The translations under genes were made by a program, and so were the position numbers. Of a DNA stretch of 64,000 bases, positions 47,103-55,828 are shown piece after piece; the first letter of the stretch is position 1, and every line of letters starts with the position of its first letter. Source of the DNA: Candidatus Solirubrobacter pratensis (GTDB taxonomy: Bacteria; Actinomycetota; Thermoleophilia; Solirubrobacterales; Solirubrobacteraceae); the NCBI RefSeq assembly GCF_000425945.1, contig NZ_AUEK01000017.1, positions 38,682 to 102,681 of the forward strand, in the 5' to 3' direction. Below the pieces are notes generated by a model. It ran no database searches. It saw nothing but the letters and a program-made list of their open reading frames with translations, and was not told where the DNA came from.

Positions 47103-48157
47103 CGTGTGACCTCGATCGACAGGATGGGCGGAAGGTGCCGCACCGCCTCCACCCAGCGGTCGCCGTCGGTGAGCACGAAGAACGAGCCGCTCTGCGTGCC
47201 GAAATAGAGCGACTCGGCGTCGTAGGCCGAAGCTTCGCGCAGCACCGCCGCCCAGGCCTGCTCGGGCAGGCCGTCGGTCATCGCCTCCCACGTCGCGCCC
47301 GCGTCTCGCGTCCGGTATACGGCGAGCCGCGCGCCGGGGCTGTAGTGATACTCAAAACTCGTCTCCGGGATCACGAAAGCGGCATCCGGATCTTTCGGGT
47401 CCAGCATGAGAGGAAAGCCGAAGCCGCCCGGCAGCCCGTCCTCGTCGAGCCGCACCCACGAATCGCCGCGGTCGTCGGAGCGGTACACCCCGAAATGATT
47501 CTGCTGCCAGAGCCGGTCCGGTCGCGCCGGGTGCAGCAGCAGCTTGTGCGGGCACTGCCCGACCTCGGCATGCGGGTCCCCCAGGAACTCGGCTACGACG
47601 TTGTTGTTGAGCGGGTTCCAGGTCTCACCGCCGTCATCGGAACCGAAGACGCCGGCCGCGGTGATGCCGACGTACATGCGCCCGCCGTCGCGGGGGTCGA
47701 GCTGGATCGAATGGCAGCTCATCCCTCCGGCGCCTGGAAGCCAGCGATCACGCGTAGGGTGCTCGAGCAGCCCGCGATTCACCTCCCAGCTCTCGCCACC
47801 GTCATCGGATCGGAAGAGCACACCGGGGTCGGCGCCGAGATAGAGCGTCTCGGGCTCCTCCGGCCGCCCCGGCTCGATGTGCCACGTCGCGTTCAGTGTC
47901 AGCCCCGACTCCTCGGGCAACCCGATCTTCTTCGACCGCGTCCAGGTCGCACCGCCGTCCGTCGAGCGCTGGACGGTAGGCCCATAGACGAGGTGATTCG
48001 CCGCCGCGAACAGCGTGCCGTCACGCGGATCGAACGTCGCGTGGTAGATCCCCCAGCCGTCGAGCAGCGGGCCGTCGACGCGCCACTTACGGCGATCGTC
48101 GGCGCCCCATAGACAGAAGAGCCCCTTGCGAGTGCCGACGAGCGCCACGACCCCCAT
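47090..48157 (-). CDS. Sialidase-like/BNR-repeat beta-propeller protein
   Basis: 355 residues without a signal peptide. Multiple Asp-box (BNR) repeats are visible: STDGGATW, SDDGGESW, SDDGGETW, SDDRGDSW, TRDAGATW. The N-terminus VALVGTRKGLFCLWG is typical of the exo-alpha-sialidase-annotated WD40/YVTN-like propellers of actinobacteria, which are probably not true sialidases. Gene overlap with the MoaD-like gene is conserved in style with other actinobacteria as far as I recall. Function unknown. Confidence 0.8.
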   Translation of the reverse strand: MGVVALVGTRKGLFCLWGADDRRKWRVDGPLLDGWGIYHATFDPRDGTLFAAANHLVYGPTVQRSTDGGATWTRSKKIGLPEESGLTLNATWHIEPGRPEEPETLYLGADPGVLFRSDDGGESWEVNRGLLEHPTRDRWLPGAGGMSCHSIQLDPRDGGRMYVGITAAGVFGSDDGGETWNPLNNNVVAEFLGDPHAEVGQCPHKLLLHPARPDRLWQQNHFGVYRSDDRGDSWVRLDEDGLPGGFGFPLMLDPKDPDAAFVIPETSFEYHYSPGARLAVYRTRDAGATWEAMTDGLPEQAWAAVLREASAYDAESLYFGTQSGSFFVLTDGDRWVEAVRHLPPILSIEVTRWSS

Positions 48158-48459
48158 CGCCGGTATCGCCTAGATCTTCGAGTAGTTCGGCATCTCGGCC
48201 CCGCAGTCGTGCTGCCAGGACGGCTAATCGACCATCAACAGGATTCTGTCACGCGCCGAGCGGACGTCTCCAGGCACGGCCGCAGGCGAGCTCGTCCGGG
48301 GTCATCGCCGGGTTGCGCGAGGATCTCGAGCGACGAACCGGGGCTCGCGGGGCTTCGCCGGAGGAGCACGACGTCTCGGCGCGGATCGACCCTTCCAAGC
48401 GGAGCGTTGGCTACCGGCCGGCAAAGGCCTCTAGGCGGGCGACCGCGATCGACAAGTGG

Positions 48460-48485
48460 CGTTGCTCCTCGCATGCGGCGGCCTA
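48460..48485 (+). promoter_or_regulatory. Stress-type promoter element, upstream copy
   Basis: CGTTG-N15-GGCCTA, 88 bp upstream of a second copy in the same orientation. It is followed 14 nt later by a GTG with a 17-codon frame. Confidence 0.4.
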
Positions 48486-48547
48486 TCGCGACGGCACTCG
48501 TGCCTTCGGCCTCGATCCACTTCGCGCGCGGCGCGGGACCGCCACGA

Positions 48548-48573
48548 GGTTGACGCGCAAGCGGGCCGTCCTA
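48548..48573 (+). promoter_or_regulatory. Stress-type promoter for the 55-residue protein
   Basis: GGTTG-N15-GTCCTA, 36 nt before ATG 48610, almost the same leader length as dnaK (35 nt). Confidence 0.55.
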
Positions 48574-48609
48574 CGTGCACACGCACCCGCAAACGACTGA
48601 AGGAGGCGC

Positions 48610-48777
48610 ATGACAGCGCTCGTAGAGACGTTTCCCGACCGGCTGCGAGAGCTCAACCGCGGCGTGACCGTCTACATGGATGTTCCAGGAGTCCGCTCCG
48701 AGGATCTCGCGATCGAGCTCCAGAAGCTCGGGATGGAGAACATCGGCACGCCGACGCTCATCGGACCCGCGAACTGA
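48610..48777 (+). CDS. 55-residue protein with an Hsp20-like segment
   Basis: ATG 48610 has a near-perfect AAGGAGG site and a stress-type promoter. The product begins MTALVETFPDRLRELNRG, continues VTVYMDVPGVRSEDLAIELQ and ends in NIGTPTLIGPAN. The YMDVPGVRSEDLAIEL part resembles strand 2-3 of the alpha-crystallin domain (ADVPGVxxEDLDIEL); the rest does not. It may be the head of a degraded Hsp20 gene that keeps a working promoter, or a genuine small stress protein. Its end overlaps the opposing gene by 20 nt. Confidence 0.5.
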   Translation: MTALVETFPDRLRELNRGVTVYMDVPGVRSEDLAIELQKLGMENIGTPTLIGPAN

Positions 48778-49307
48778 CTCGGCGCCGGCGCCATCGCGTC
48801 GGCGGGCTTAGCCGCGGGATTCGGGGTCGGAGCCGACGTCGGCTGCGCGCGCTCGGGCCTCGCGCGGCGCTTCTCCCTCGGCCGGGAGTGGTTGGCGGGC
48901 GACGTGTGCTCGCTTGGCTCGCCGGCGAGCCGGCCGTGGACGAAGGAGCAGCCGGCGCCGGCGCAGCCGCAGGGCTCGGCACGAGCTCGGTCGGCGTGGC
49001 GCTCGGTTCCGCTCGGTCGGCGTGGCGCTCGGTTCCGCTGGGCCGGCGTGGCAGTGGACTCGGGCACCAGCGCCGTGGCGTCCGGCGTCGGCGTCGGGTC
49101 GCCCTCGGGCCGCTCGGCCGGCATCGTGCCGGGAGCCGGAGTCGCCGAGATCGCGGGTGCCTGCGCGTCCGCCCCGGCGCCGAAGCCGGTGGCGAAGATC
49201 CCCGTGCCCAGCAGGCCGATCCCGAGCACGCGCCTCGAGCGCGCCGAGCGCAGGCGCCGCCCGGGCGCCGGCCTCGCCGCCGGCGCCCTGTTCCGCTCCA
49301 CGGCCAT
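48758..49307 (-). pseudogene. Secreted/anchored Pro-Ala-Thr-rich protein, frameshifted in a tandem repeat
   Basis: ATG 49307 lies 5 nt after the stop of the Ig-repeat gene. The N-terminus has a basic stretch and a hydrophobic segment (RRVLGIGLLGTGIFATGFGAGADAQA), then a linker TPTPDATALVPESTATPA. At 49062 the reading frame leaves the S/T/P/A-rich composition; shifting frames across the 26-bp repeats recovers EPSATPTE and then LVPSPAAAPAPAAPSSTAGS. So the gene carries indels in the repeat. Natural stop unclear: 48758 in the recovered frame, 48672 in the uncorrected one. Confidence 0.5.
48985..49036. repeat. Perfect 26-bp tandem repeat, two copies, plus a degenerate third
   Basis: The unit GCTCGGTCGGCGTGGCGCTC-GGTTCC occurs at 48985-49010 and 49011-49036 without mismatch; 49037-49062 is a weaker third copy. 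Because 26 is not a multiple of three, each copy changes the reading frame of the overlapping gene. Confidence 0.85.
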
Positions 49308-49312
49308 CGGGC

Positions 49313-52300
49313 TTACCGGAGACCGATGTTGACGAAGTACGTCTGGCCGTCGTCGAGCTTGACCCCGATCCGGTGGTAGTAGCCCTTGCCGGCAGGATCC
49401 GTGCCCCAGTTGTACATGTACTGCTGGTTCGTCCCGTCCCAACGGTATGTGGCGGCGCCGTCGGCGACGACTGAGTAGGCGGCCTCGCTGACCGGCGCCG
49501 TCATCGGGCTGCCCTTGGCGGGCACCTCCCAGATCGGGGCGGTCGTCGCCTGGACCGTGCTCCCGTCGGCACGCTTGAGCTGGAGCTTCACGGGCACGGT
49601 GCTCCCGGCCTTGAAGATGCTCGTCGTCGTGTCGACCTGATGCGCGGTGTCGTTGATCGGCTGCAGGAACCCGTCGAAGCGGTAGATCACCCGGTAGGTG
49701 CCCGTCAGCGTCGTCGTGTTCCCCGCCTTGTCCGTGGCGGTCGCGGTGTAGGCGAAGTCGCCTACACCGTTGGCCTTGCCTCCGGCCGTGGTCACCGAGC
49801 AGGCTCCGGCGCCGGAGAAGCCGTCCTGCGCCGAGCACGACGGGACGGGGACGGCGCCGAGCGTGTAGATGCCGCCGTTCTTGATCCCGCTCAGCGTGAT
49901 CGCCGGCTTCTCCTGGTCGATGTCGATGCCGCTCACCTTGGCCGTGGCCTTGTTGCCGGCGAAGTCGACGGCCTCACGGGTGACCGACTGACCGGCGCCG
50001 TTGGACGTCAGGGTGACGTCGTCCGGGCAGACCGCGACGTTCGACCCGTCGTCGGAGCAGGTGAAGTGGACCTTCACCGGCCCGACATACCAGCCACCGG
50101 CGCCGAGCTGGCCGCTGACGACCGCCCCGGAGATCGTCGGCGCCGTCTTGTCGAGCTTGACCAGGACGGAGTCCGTGCCACGGTTGCCGGCGACGTCGAA
50201 CGCCTCGCCGTTGACCGTCAGCCCCGCCGTCTCGCCGGCGACGGTGACGTCAGGGGTCGTCTTGCCGGGGTCGACGCCCGAGCCGCCGTCGTTGTCCTTC
50301 GCGTCGAAGTGGACCGTCACGTCGGACCGGTTCCACTGGTCGGCGTTCGGCGAGGGGGCGAGCGTGTGGGTGACGATCGGCGCGATGTTGTCGTACTGCA
50401 GCGACACGCCGTTCTGGGGCTCCTGGTTGCCCGCCTTGTCGACCGCGTAGAACGTCACGCCGGCCTCGCCGCTGCCGTCGAGCGCCACGTTGACGCTCTT
50501 CGTGGCGCCGGCGGCGACCTGCTCGGCTCCGCCGTTGACGCGGTAGTGGATCTCCTTGACGCCGGAGAGCGCGGGCTGGTCCGTCGCGGTGAGGACGACG
50601 GTCGCGGACGAGCCGGTGCACCAGCCGTTGGTCTTCGTGCACTGATTGGCGGCCACGGTCTGCGGCGGGAGGCCGTCGATGTTCAGCCCGCCGACGGTCT
50701 TGCCGGCGCTGTTGTTGCCGGCGTTGTCGGTCGCCGGGTCGCTGCTGACGCTCTGGCCGGCGCCGTTGCCGCTGACGAGCTTGTCGCTCGGGCAGCCGGC
50801 GACGCCGGACAGGTTGTCCGTGCAGCTGAACCCGACCACGACGGCGCCGCCGTACCAGCCGTCGTTGTTGGGCTGGGACTTCGGCGCGCCGGTGATCATT
50901 GGCGCCGTGCGGTCGATTCTGATCGCGCTGACCGACGAGGCATCGCTGACGTTGCCGGCCTTGTCGGAGACGGTGACCGGGCCCGCGCCGAGGTTGTCGC
51001 CCTCGCCACCGATCGTGCTGTCCGCGGGCGAGGTTGCCGGGTCGATCCCGGACAGCCCGTCCTGGCCGGTCCAGTGGATCGTGACGTCGCCCCGGTACCA
51101 GCCGGCAGCGTTCGCGTCCGTCGTCGGAGCTGCCGTCAGCGTCGGCGCGGTCAGGTCGATGTTGATGTCGTTGAGGTCGGCGCCGCCGTGGTTGCCGGCG
51201 TTGTCCACGGCCTCACCGTGGGCCGACTGGGCGGCGCCCTCGCCGGAGAGCGTGACCGGATCCGAGCAGCCGCCGATGCCGGATTCGTCGTCGTTGCAGT
51301 CGAACGTGACCGTCACAGGCGTGTTGTTCCAGCCGAACCCATTGGCCGTCGGCGTGGGGTTGCCGACGATCGTCGGGGGGATCCCGTCGATCTTGAGCGT
51401 GATCGAGTGGCCGGCGTCGGAGTGGCCCTCCACGTTGCCCGCTTTGTCGACGCTCCAGAACGTGATCGCGTGAACCCCCTTCTCGCCGAAGTCGAACGGA
51501 GAGGAGTAGTCCTGTGCCGCGCCGCCGTCGACGCTGTAGTAGGTGCGGTCGACGTGCGACAGGCTGTCGAGGCCGTTCAGGGTCACCTTGACCGCGGCGG
51601 CGTACCAGCCGCTCTCGAGCGGCTCGGCGACATCGGAAGTCGTGGTCGGCGCCATACGGTCGATCTTGATCCCGTCGACCGTGCGGGTGGTCGTGTTGCC
51701 CGCCTTGTCGTTCACCGTCGCGATCGCCGAGAGGTTGCTCCCCTCGCCGTCCACGGTGCTGTCGGCCGGCGTGTCGCCGTCGAGGCCCGAGAGCTCGTCC
51801 GAGGCGGTCCAGGCGACGGTGACGTCGCCGCGGTACCAGCCGTTGCCGTTCGGCGCCGTGGTGGCCTCGCCGCTCAGCGCGGGCGAGGTCTTGTCGACGT
51901 CGATGCCGCTGACGCCGTCGGTCGCCGTGTTGCCCGCCGCGTCGGCGACGGTCGCGCTCGCGGACTGGTCCTTGCCCTCGCCGAGCGTCTTGGCCGCAGG
52001 ACATGTGTCGACGCCGGAGAGCGCGTCGCCGCAGGCGAAGCTGACCGTGACGGCGCCGTCGTACCAGCCGTTGGCGTTCGCGGGGCGATCGACGGACGCC
52101 TTGATCGTCGGCAGCGTGCGGTCGATCGAGACCTGGGCGGGATCGCTCGCCTTGTTGCCGGCATTGTCGATTGCCTCGCCGCTCGCGTTCTGGTCGGCGC
52201 CCTCATCGGAGACGACGCGATCGGGGCCGCAGCTCTTGATGCCCGACAGCGAGTCGGCGCAGCTGAACGTCACGCTGACGGCGTCCTTGAACCAGCCGTT

Positions 52301-53716
52301 CGCGTTGGCGCCCGGCGCGAACGTGTGGGTGATCGTCGGCGACGTCTTGTCGATCCGCACGCTCACGTCCTTGCCGTCCTCGACGTTGCCGGCCTTGTCG
52401 ACGCTCCAGTACTCGAGGCTGTGCACGCCCTCGTCCGAGAGCGAGACCTGTGTGCCGTCCTGCGTGCTCCCGCCGTCGACGCGATAGTGGGTCGCGGCGA
52501 CGCCGGACATGGCGTCGTTGGGCGTCAGGCTCACGATCACGTCGACGTTGTTCCAGGCGTCGACGGCCGAGGCGTCGGTGTTCGGCGCTGTCTTGTCGAT
52601 CTTCACCGTCGGGCTGTCGGCGACCGTCTGGTTACCGGCCCTGTCGGAGACCGAAGCCGTGGCCTTCAGCGCCTGACCTTCGCCGGCGACGGTGCTGTCG
52701 GCGGGAGCGGTCGCGATGCCGGAGAGCGCGTCGGCGGCGGTCCAGTGGATCGTGACGTTGCCGCGGTACCAGCCGTTGTCGCCGAGCGCGCCGCCCGCGA
52801 CCGCGCCGGTCAGCGTGGGCGGCGTCTTGTCGACGTTGAGCGGACTGACGCTGGTCGTCGCCGAGTTGTCCGCGTTGTCGACCGCGGTCGCCGTGACCGA
52901 CTGGTTCGCGCCCTCGGTGGAGAGGACCTTCGTCCCGCCGCCGGTGCAGCTCTTGATGCCCGAGAGCGCGTCCGCGCACGTGAGGCTCACCGTCACGTCG
53001 CCGTTGTTCCAGCCGTTCGCGTTCGCGGCGGGGCTGCGCGTGCCGTCGATCGTGGGCGCGGTCTTGTCGAGCTTGACGGTGACCGAGCCCGACCCCTGGT
53101 TGCCGAGCCGGTCGGTCGCGGTTGCGGTCTTGGTCGCTCCGGCGGTGTTGGAGGTCACCGAGTCGGTGGCGGGCGCCGCGGCGCCTGCGACGCCGGAGCC
53201 GGCATCCGTCGCCGACCAGGTCAGGGCGACGTCGCCGCGGTTCCAGCCGGCCGCGTTCGGCGCCGGAGAGACGGCGCCCGTCACCGTCGGCCCCATGTTG
53301 TCAAGCTCGTAGACCGCGGTGCCTGTATTCGTTTGCTTCGTGCAGACGTTGCTCTTGTTGAAGTCCTCGCCGATGACAATGTTCACCGTCTGCAGGCCAT
53401 TGCCCGCCGGCGCGGTGAGCGCGGGGAAGGTCCACGTCGACTTGGGGCTAGCCGACGTCTGGACATCGGTCTGCACGCCGCTGATGCTCACGCACTTCGT
53501 GTCCGGGGAAGTCGTGACGGTAAGGGTCACCCTCTGCCCCTGCCTGGCGTAGAGCTTTCCGCCCACGATTGCAGTCCCCGGACCGCCGCTGAACGCCGCG
53601 CCGGTCACCGACGCGCCGAGCGCGCTGCTCCCTACGATCGCCAGCGCTGCTGACGCCCCGACCGCCGCGAGCAGGCTGAGCCTGCGGAGCCGGCGACTAT
53701 TGCCCTTCGCTGACAT
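49313..53716 (-). CDS. Large secreted Ig-like repeat protein with C-terminal PxKF domain
   Basis: 1467 residues; AGGAGG precedes ATG 53716. Signal peptide RRLSLLAAVGASAALAIVGSSALGA. After a 120-residue N-terminal domain come about 14 repeats of 75-95 residues with the pattern LDKTAPTI...NANGWY.GDVTV.(F/W)(T/S)C.D.LSGI...(D)..V..EG.......AVDNAGN. Paired Cys in several repeats suggest intrachain disulfides. The C-terminus (YRFDGFLQPINDT to KLDDGQTYFVNIGL) is a PxKF domain. No sortase motif or catalytic site; probably an adhesive or structural surface protein. Frame is intact over 4.4 kb. Confidence 0.88.
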   Translation of the reverse strand: MSAKGNSRRLRRLSLLAAVGASAALAIVGSSALGASVTGAAFSGGPGTAIVGGKLYARQGQRVTLTVTTSPDTKCVSISGVQTDVQTSASPKSTWTFPALTAPAGNGLQTVNIVIGEDFNKSNVCTKQTNTGTAVYELDNMGPTVTGAVSPAPNAAGWNRGDVALTWSATDAGSGVAGAAAPATDSVTSNTAGATKTATATDRLGNQGSGSVTVKLDKTAPTIDGTRSPAANANGWNNGDVTVSLTCADALSGIKSCTGGGTKVLSTEGANQSVTATAVDNADNSATTSVSPLNVDKTPPTLTGAVAGGALGDNGWYRGNVTIHWTAADALSGIATAPADSTVAGEGQALKATASVSDRAGNQTVADSPTVKIDKTAPNTDASAVDAWNNVDVIVSLTPNDAMSGVAATHYRVDGGSTQDGTQVSLSDEGVHSLEYWSVDKAGNVEDGKDVSVRIDKTSPTITHTFAPGANANGWFKDAVSVTFSCADSLSGIKSCGPDRVVSDEGADQNASGEAIDNAGNKASDPAQVSIDRTLPTIKASVDRPANANGWYDGAVTVSFACGDALSGVDTCPAAKTLGEGKDQSASATVADAAGNTATDGVSGIDVDKTSPALSGEATTAPNGNGWYRGDVTVAWTASDELSGLDGDTPADSTVDGEGSNLSAIATVNDKAGNTTTRTVDGIKIDRMAPTTTSDVAEPLESGWYAAAVKVTLNGLDSLSHVDRTYYSVDGGAAQDYSSPFDFGEKGVHAITFWSVDKAGNVEGHSDAGHSITLKIDGIPPTIVGNPTPTANGFGWNNTPVTVTFDCNDDESGIGGCSDPVTLSGEGAAQSAHGEAVDNAGNHGGADLNDINIDLTAPTLTAAPTTDANAAGWYRGDVTIHWTGQDGLSGIDPATSPADSTIGGEGDNLGAGPVTVSDKAGNVSDASSVSAIRIDRTAPMITGAPKSQPNNDGWYGGAVVVGFSCTDNLSGVAGCPSDKLVSGNGAGQSVSSDPATDNAGNNSAGKTVGGLNIDGLPPQTVAANQCTKTNGWCTGSSATVVLTATDQPALSGVKEIHYRVNGGAEQVAAGATKSVNVALDGSGEAGVTFYAVDKAGNQEPQNGVSLQYDNIAPIVTHTLAPSPNADQWNRSDVTVHFDAKDNDGGSGVDPGKTTPDVTVAGETAGLTVNGEAFDVAGNRGTDSVLVKLDKTAPTISGAVVSGQLGAGGWYVGPVKVHFTCSDDGSNVAVCPDDVTLTSNGAGQSVTREAVDFAGNKATAKVSGIDIDQEKPAITLSGIKNGGIYTLGAVPVPSCSAQDGFSGAGACSVTTAGGKANGVGDFAYTATATDKAGNTTTLTGTYRVIYRFDGFLQPINDTAHQVDTTTSIFKAGSTVPVKLQLKRADGSTVQATTAPIWEVPAKGSPMTAPVSEAAYSVVADGAATYRWDGTNQQYMYNWGTDPAGKGYYHRIGVKLDDGQTYFVNIGLR

Positions 53717-53823
53717 CGATCCTCCTGATCGTTCGAGAGCAGGCATCCCGCCCACCTCCTCCAAGCTTGCTGCCGAGAGTCGCCCGTCCGCTCGCCACCG
53801 GCAAGAGGCCGTCCGGCCACTCG

Positions 53824-53843
53824 GCGTTCAGATGCATGAACGC
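53824..53843. promoter_or_regulatory. Inverted repeat GCGTTCA-N6-TGAACGC, copy 1
   Basis: Perfect 7-bp arms with a 6-bp spacer (GATGCA), 107 bp upstream of the Ig-repeat gene start. A second copy with identical arms and spacing is at 54067. Likely a dimeric HTH operator. Confidence 0.55.
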
Positions 53844-54066
53844 GTGCCTCAGCCGAAGACGACGACGGCGGCATCGAGGTCGTCGGCGCGACGCATGACG
53901 GGGCCGCAGGTGCTGCCGCTCATCGAGCGCCGCCGGCCCGAGGTCGTCGGGGGCGCGTCGCCGGCCATGGCGACGCTCGGTGTCCCTGCGGCCTGGGAGT
54001 CCAACCAGGCTGTCCACCACTCTGGTCCGGGCTCGCCCCCTCCGCGATCGTCCGGTAGTACGTTGT

Positions 54067-54086
54067 GCGTTCAAGCACATGAACGC
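54067..54086. promoter_or_regulatory. Inverted repeat GCGTTCA-N6-TGAACGC, copy 2
   Basis: Same arms and spacer length as copy 1; it covers the ATG (54079) of the adjacent response regulator. Binding here would block its transcription or translation start, suggesting autoregulation. Confidence 0.55.
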
Positions 54087-54738
54087 GGCCGGATCCCACT
54101 CGCGCGTGCTGGTCGCCGAGTCGGCCGCGCCCATTCGCATGGGCCTCCGCGCCGCCCTCACGGAGGGCGGCTTCGAGGTCGGCGCGGACGCCGCCACGGC
54201 GGACGAGGCGGTCGAGACCGCGCTGGCGGGCAGCTTCGACGTGGGCCTGATCGACGTCGAGCTGCCGGGCGACGGGATCGACGCGGTGCGCCGGATCGCG
54301 GCGCGGCTGCCCGCGATGCGGCTCGTCCTGCTGACCCGGCGCCCGAGCGGCGAGGAGTTGCTCGCCGCCGTCCTGGCCGGCGCCTCCGGCTACCTCGGGA
54401 AGGACATCAGCGCCGCCCGCCTTCCCGCGGCGGTGCGAGGCGTGCTGGCAGGCGAGGTCGCGCTGCCGCGCCGCTATACGCACCACCTGCTCGACGCGCT
54501 GCGGGGTCGCGACGTCCGCCGGGCGCTCGTGGCGGCGCGGACGAATGCCGCGCTGACCGACCGCGAGTGGGAGGTGCTGCAGATGCTGGCCGGGGATGCC
54601 TCGACGGCCGAGATGGCGCGCGGGCTCGGCATCTCGGAGGTGACCGTGCGCCGCCACGTCTCCACGCTGCTGGCCAAGCTCGGCGTGAGCGATCGCGCGA
54701 GCGCCGCGGCGCTGCTGCGCCCCGACGCGCAGGGCTGA
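54079..54738 (+). CDS. Response regulator, NarL/LuxR family
   Basis: 219 residues. Receiver domain with phospho-acceptor Asp in VGLIDVELPGDG and the Lys in GYLGKDISAA, but the usual DD acidic pair is reduced to ES in VLVAESAAPIRMGL, which may weaken phosphorylation. C-terminal HTH: LTDREWEVLQMLAGDASTAEMARGLGISEVTVRRHVSTLLAKLGV. It is divergent from the Ig-repeat gene. An inverted repeat overlaps its start codon. Confidence 0.87.
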   Translation: MNAAGSHSRVLVAESAAPIRMGLRAALTEGGFEVGADAATADEAVETALAGSFDVGLIDVELPGDGIDAVRRIAARLPAMRLVLLTRRPSGEELLAAVLAGASGYLGKDISAARLPAAVRGVLAGEVALPRRYTHHLLDALRGRDVRRALVAARTNAALTDREWEVLQMLAGDASTAEMARGLGISEVTVRRHVSTLLAKLGVSDRASAAALLRPDAQG

Positions 54739-54754
54739 CGCGCGGGCCGGCGTG

Positions 54755-55465
54755 TCAGCCAGACAAGGACCGGTCGCCGTCGACCAGCCCTTCCTGCGCC
54801 GCGTACACCGCGGCCTGCACGCGATTGCGCACAGAGAGCTTCTCCATCAGCCGCGAGACATGGTTCTTGACCGTGCTCGAGCTGATCTGGAGCCGCTGCG
54901 CGATCTCGGCGTTGTCCCAGCCCTGGGCCAGTAGGTCGAGCACTTGACGCTCCCGCTCGGAGAGCACGGGTGCGGGCGCCGGCGGCTGTGCGCGGGTGGA
55001 GGAGCGAAGCCGCTCGACCAGCCCGGCCGCGACCCGCGGCGCGATCGGCGACTCGCCGGCCAGCGTCGCTTCGATCCCCGCGACGATGTCAGGCATCTGC
55101 GCGTCTTTGAGCAGGTACCCGGATGCACCGGCCACGAGCGCCTCGAGCACCTGCGCGTCGTCGCTCAGGGCGCTCAGCATGACGACGACAGTGCGGGGAT
55201 CGTGCGCGAGCACCTGTCGCGTCGCCGCGATGCCTGATATGCCGGGCATGTCGACGTCCATCAGGACGACGTCGGCCGGGAACGTGCGCAGGCGGCACAG
55301 CGCGGCTTCACCGCTGTCCGCGTCCGCGACCTCGAATCCCTGGTGCTCCAGCAGGAGCCGCAGGCCGGAGCGGAACAGATCGTGATCGTCGACGATCAGC
55401 ACCGCGCCTCGGCGCGCGGCCGGGGCGTGTGCCGCGGGAGCGCCGCCTGTCGCCTGCCATGCCAT
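54755..55465 (-). CDS. Response regulator, NarL/LuxR family
   Basis: 236 residues from ATG 55465. Receiver: AVLIVDDHDLFRSGLRLLLE, phospho-Asp in VVLMDVDMPGISG, Lys in GYLLKDAQM. HTH: LSERERQVLDLLAQGWDNAEIAQRLQISSSTVKNHVSRLMEKL. All receiver key residues are present. Converges on the 54079 regulator, 16 bp apart. Likely partner of a sensor such as the broken kinase at 56983 or one elsewhere. Confidence 0.9.
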   Translation of the reverse strand: MAWQATGGAPAAHAPAARRGAVLIVDDHDLFRSGLRLLLEHQGFEVADADSGEAALCRLRTFPADVVLMDVDMPGISGIAATRQVLAHDPRTVVVMLSALSDDAQVLEALVAGASGYLLKDAQMPDIVAGIEATLAGESPIAPRVAAGLVERLRSSTRAQPPAPAPVLSERERQVLDLLAQGWDNAEIAQRLQISSSTVKNHVSRLMEKLSVRNRVQAAVYAAQEGLVDGDRSLSG

Positions 55466-55539
55466 ACCGCTCCGTTGAGCGGCCGGTCCGGCCGGATCTT
55501 GAACGGCGCAGGGCCGGCAAGTCACGGTCATTACATGTC

Positions 55540-55770
55540 GCCGGCGGGCGCCGGCCGCAGCGTGTCCCCGTGGCGCACGCCGCGCCGAGCCGCCTCACCC
55601 GCCGCGAGCTCGAGCACGGCACGGGCTCCGCGCGACCCCGCGACGCGGCCCCGGTCCGAGCGTCCGCTCGATCGCGACGACGCGCAGGTCCCCGTCGAGG
55701 AACACGGCGTCGATCGCGAAGCGCATGAAGAACGTGTGGGGATCGAGGGAGCCGGGGTCCGCTTCCGCTC
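55540..55770 (-). pseudogene. DUF192 protein remnant, frameshifted
   Basis: Minus-strand frames give DPHTFFMRFAIDAVFLDGDL then RVVAIERTLGPG, followed after one extra G in a four-base run (55649-55652) by RVAGSRGARAVLELAAGEAA and RRGVRHGDTL. Together these are the C-terminal two thirds of a DUF192 protein (TFFMRFAIDVVFLD...VLELPAG). The N-terminal strand is lost. Confidence 0.6.
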
Positions 55771-55828
55771 AAGATTCGATGCGCGGCGTCGATCACTTCG
55801 GGTGAAGAGACCGATGGCCAGGAGCGCA

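Larger units (their letters stand above)
48158..48609. other. Intergenic region with two tandem stress-type promoter elements
   Basis: No protein-like frame of credible length is seen in these 452 bp. It holds two plus-strand promoter elements listed separately. Between them GTG 48500 opens only a 17-codon frame ending at 48553. Confidence 0.5.

Noticed and set aside
49700..53300. Periodic repeats considered as a CRISPR-like array
   Set aside because: Period is about 230-290 bp, in frame with Ig-like domains, and repeats are degenerate; they are protein repeats.
49640..53653. A 1337-codon plus-strand open frame opposite the Ig-repeat gene
   Set aside because: Its apparent repeats mirror the sense-strand Ig repeats; composition is antisense-like.
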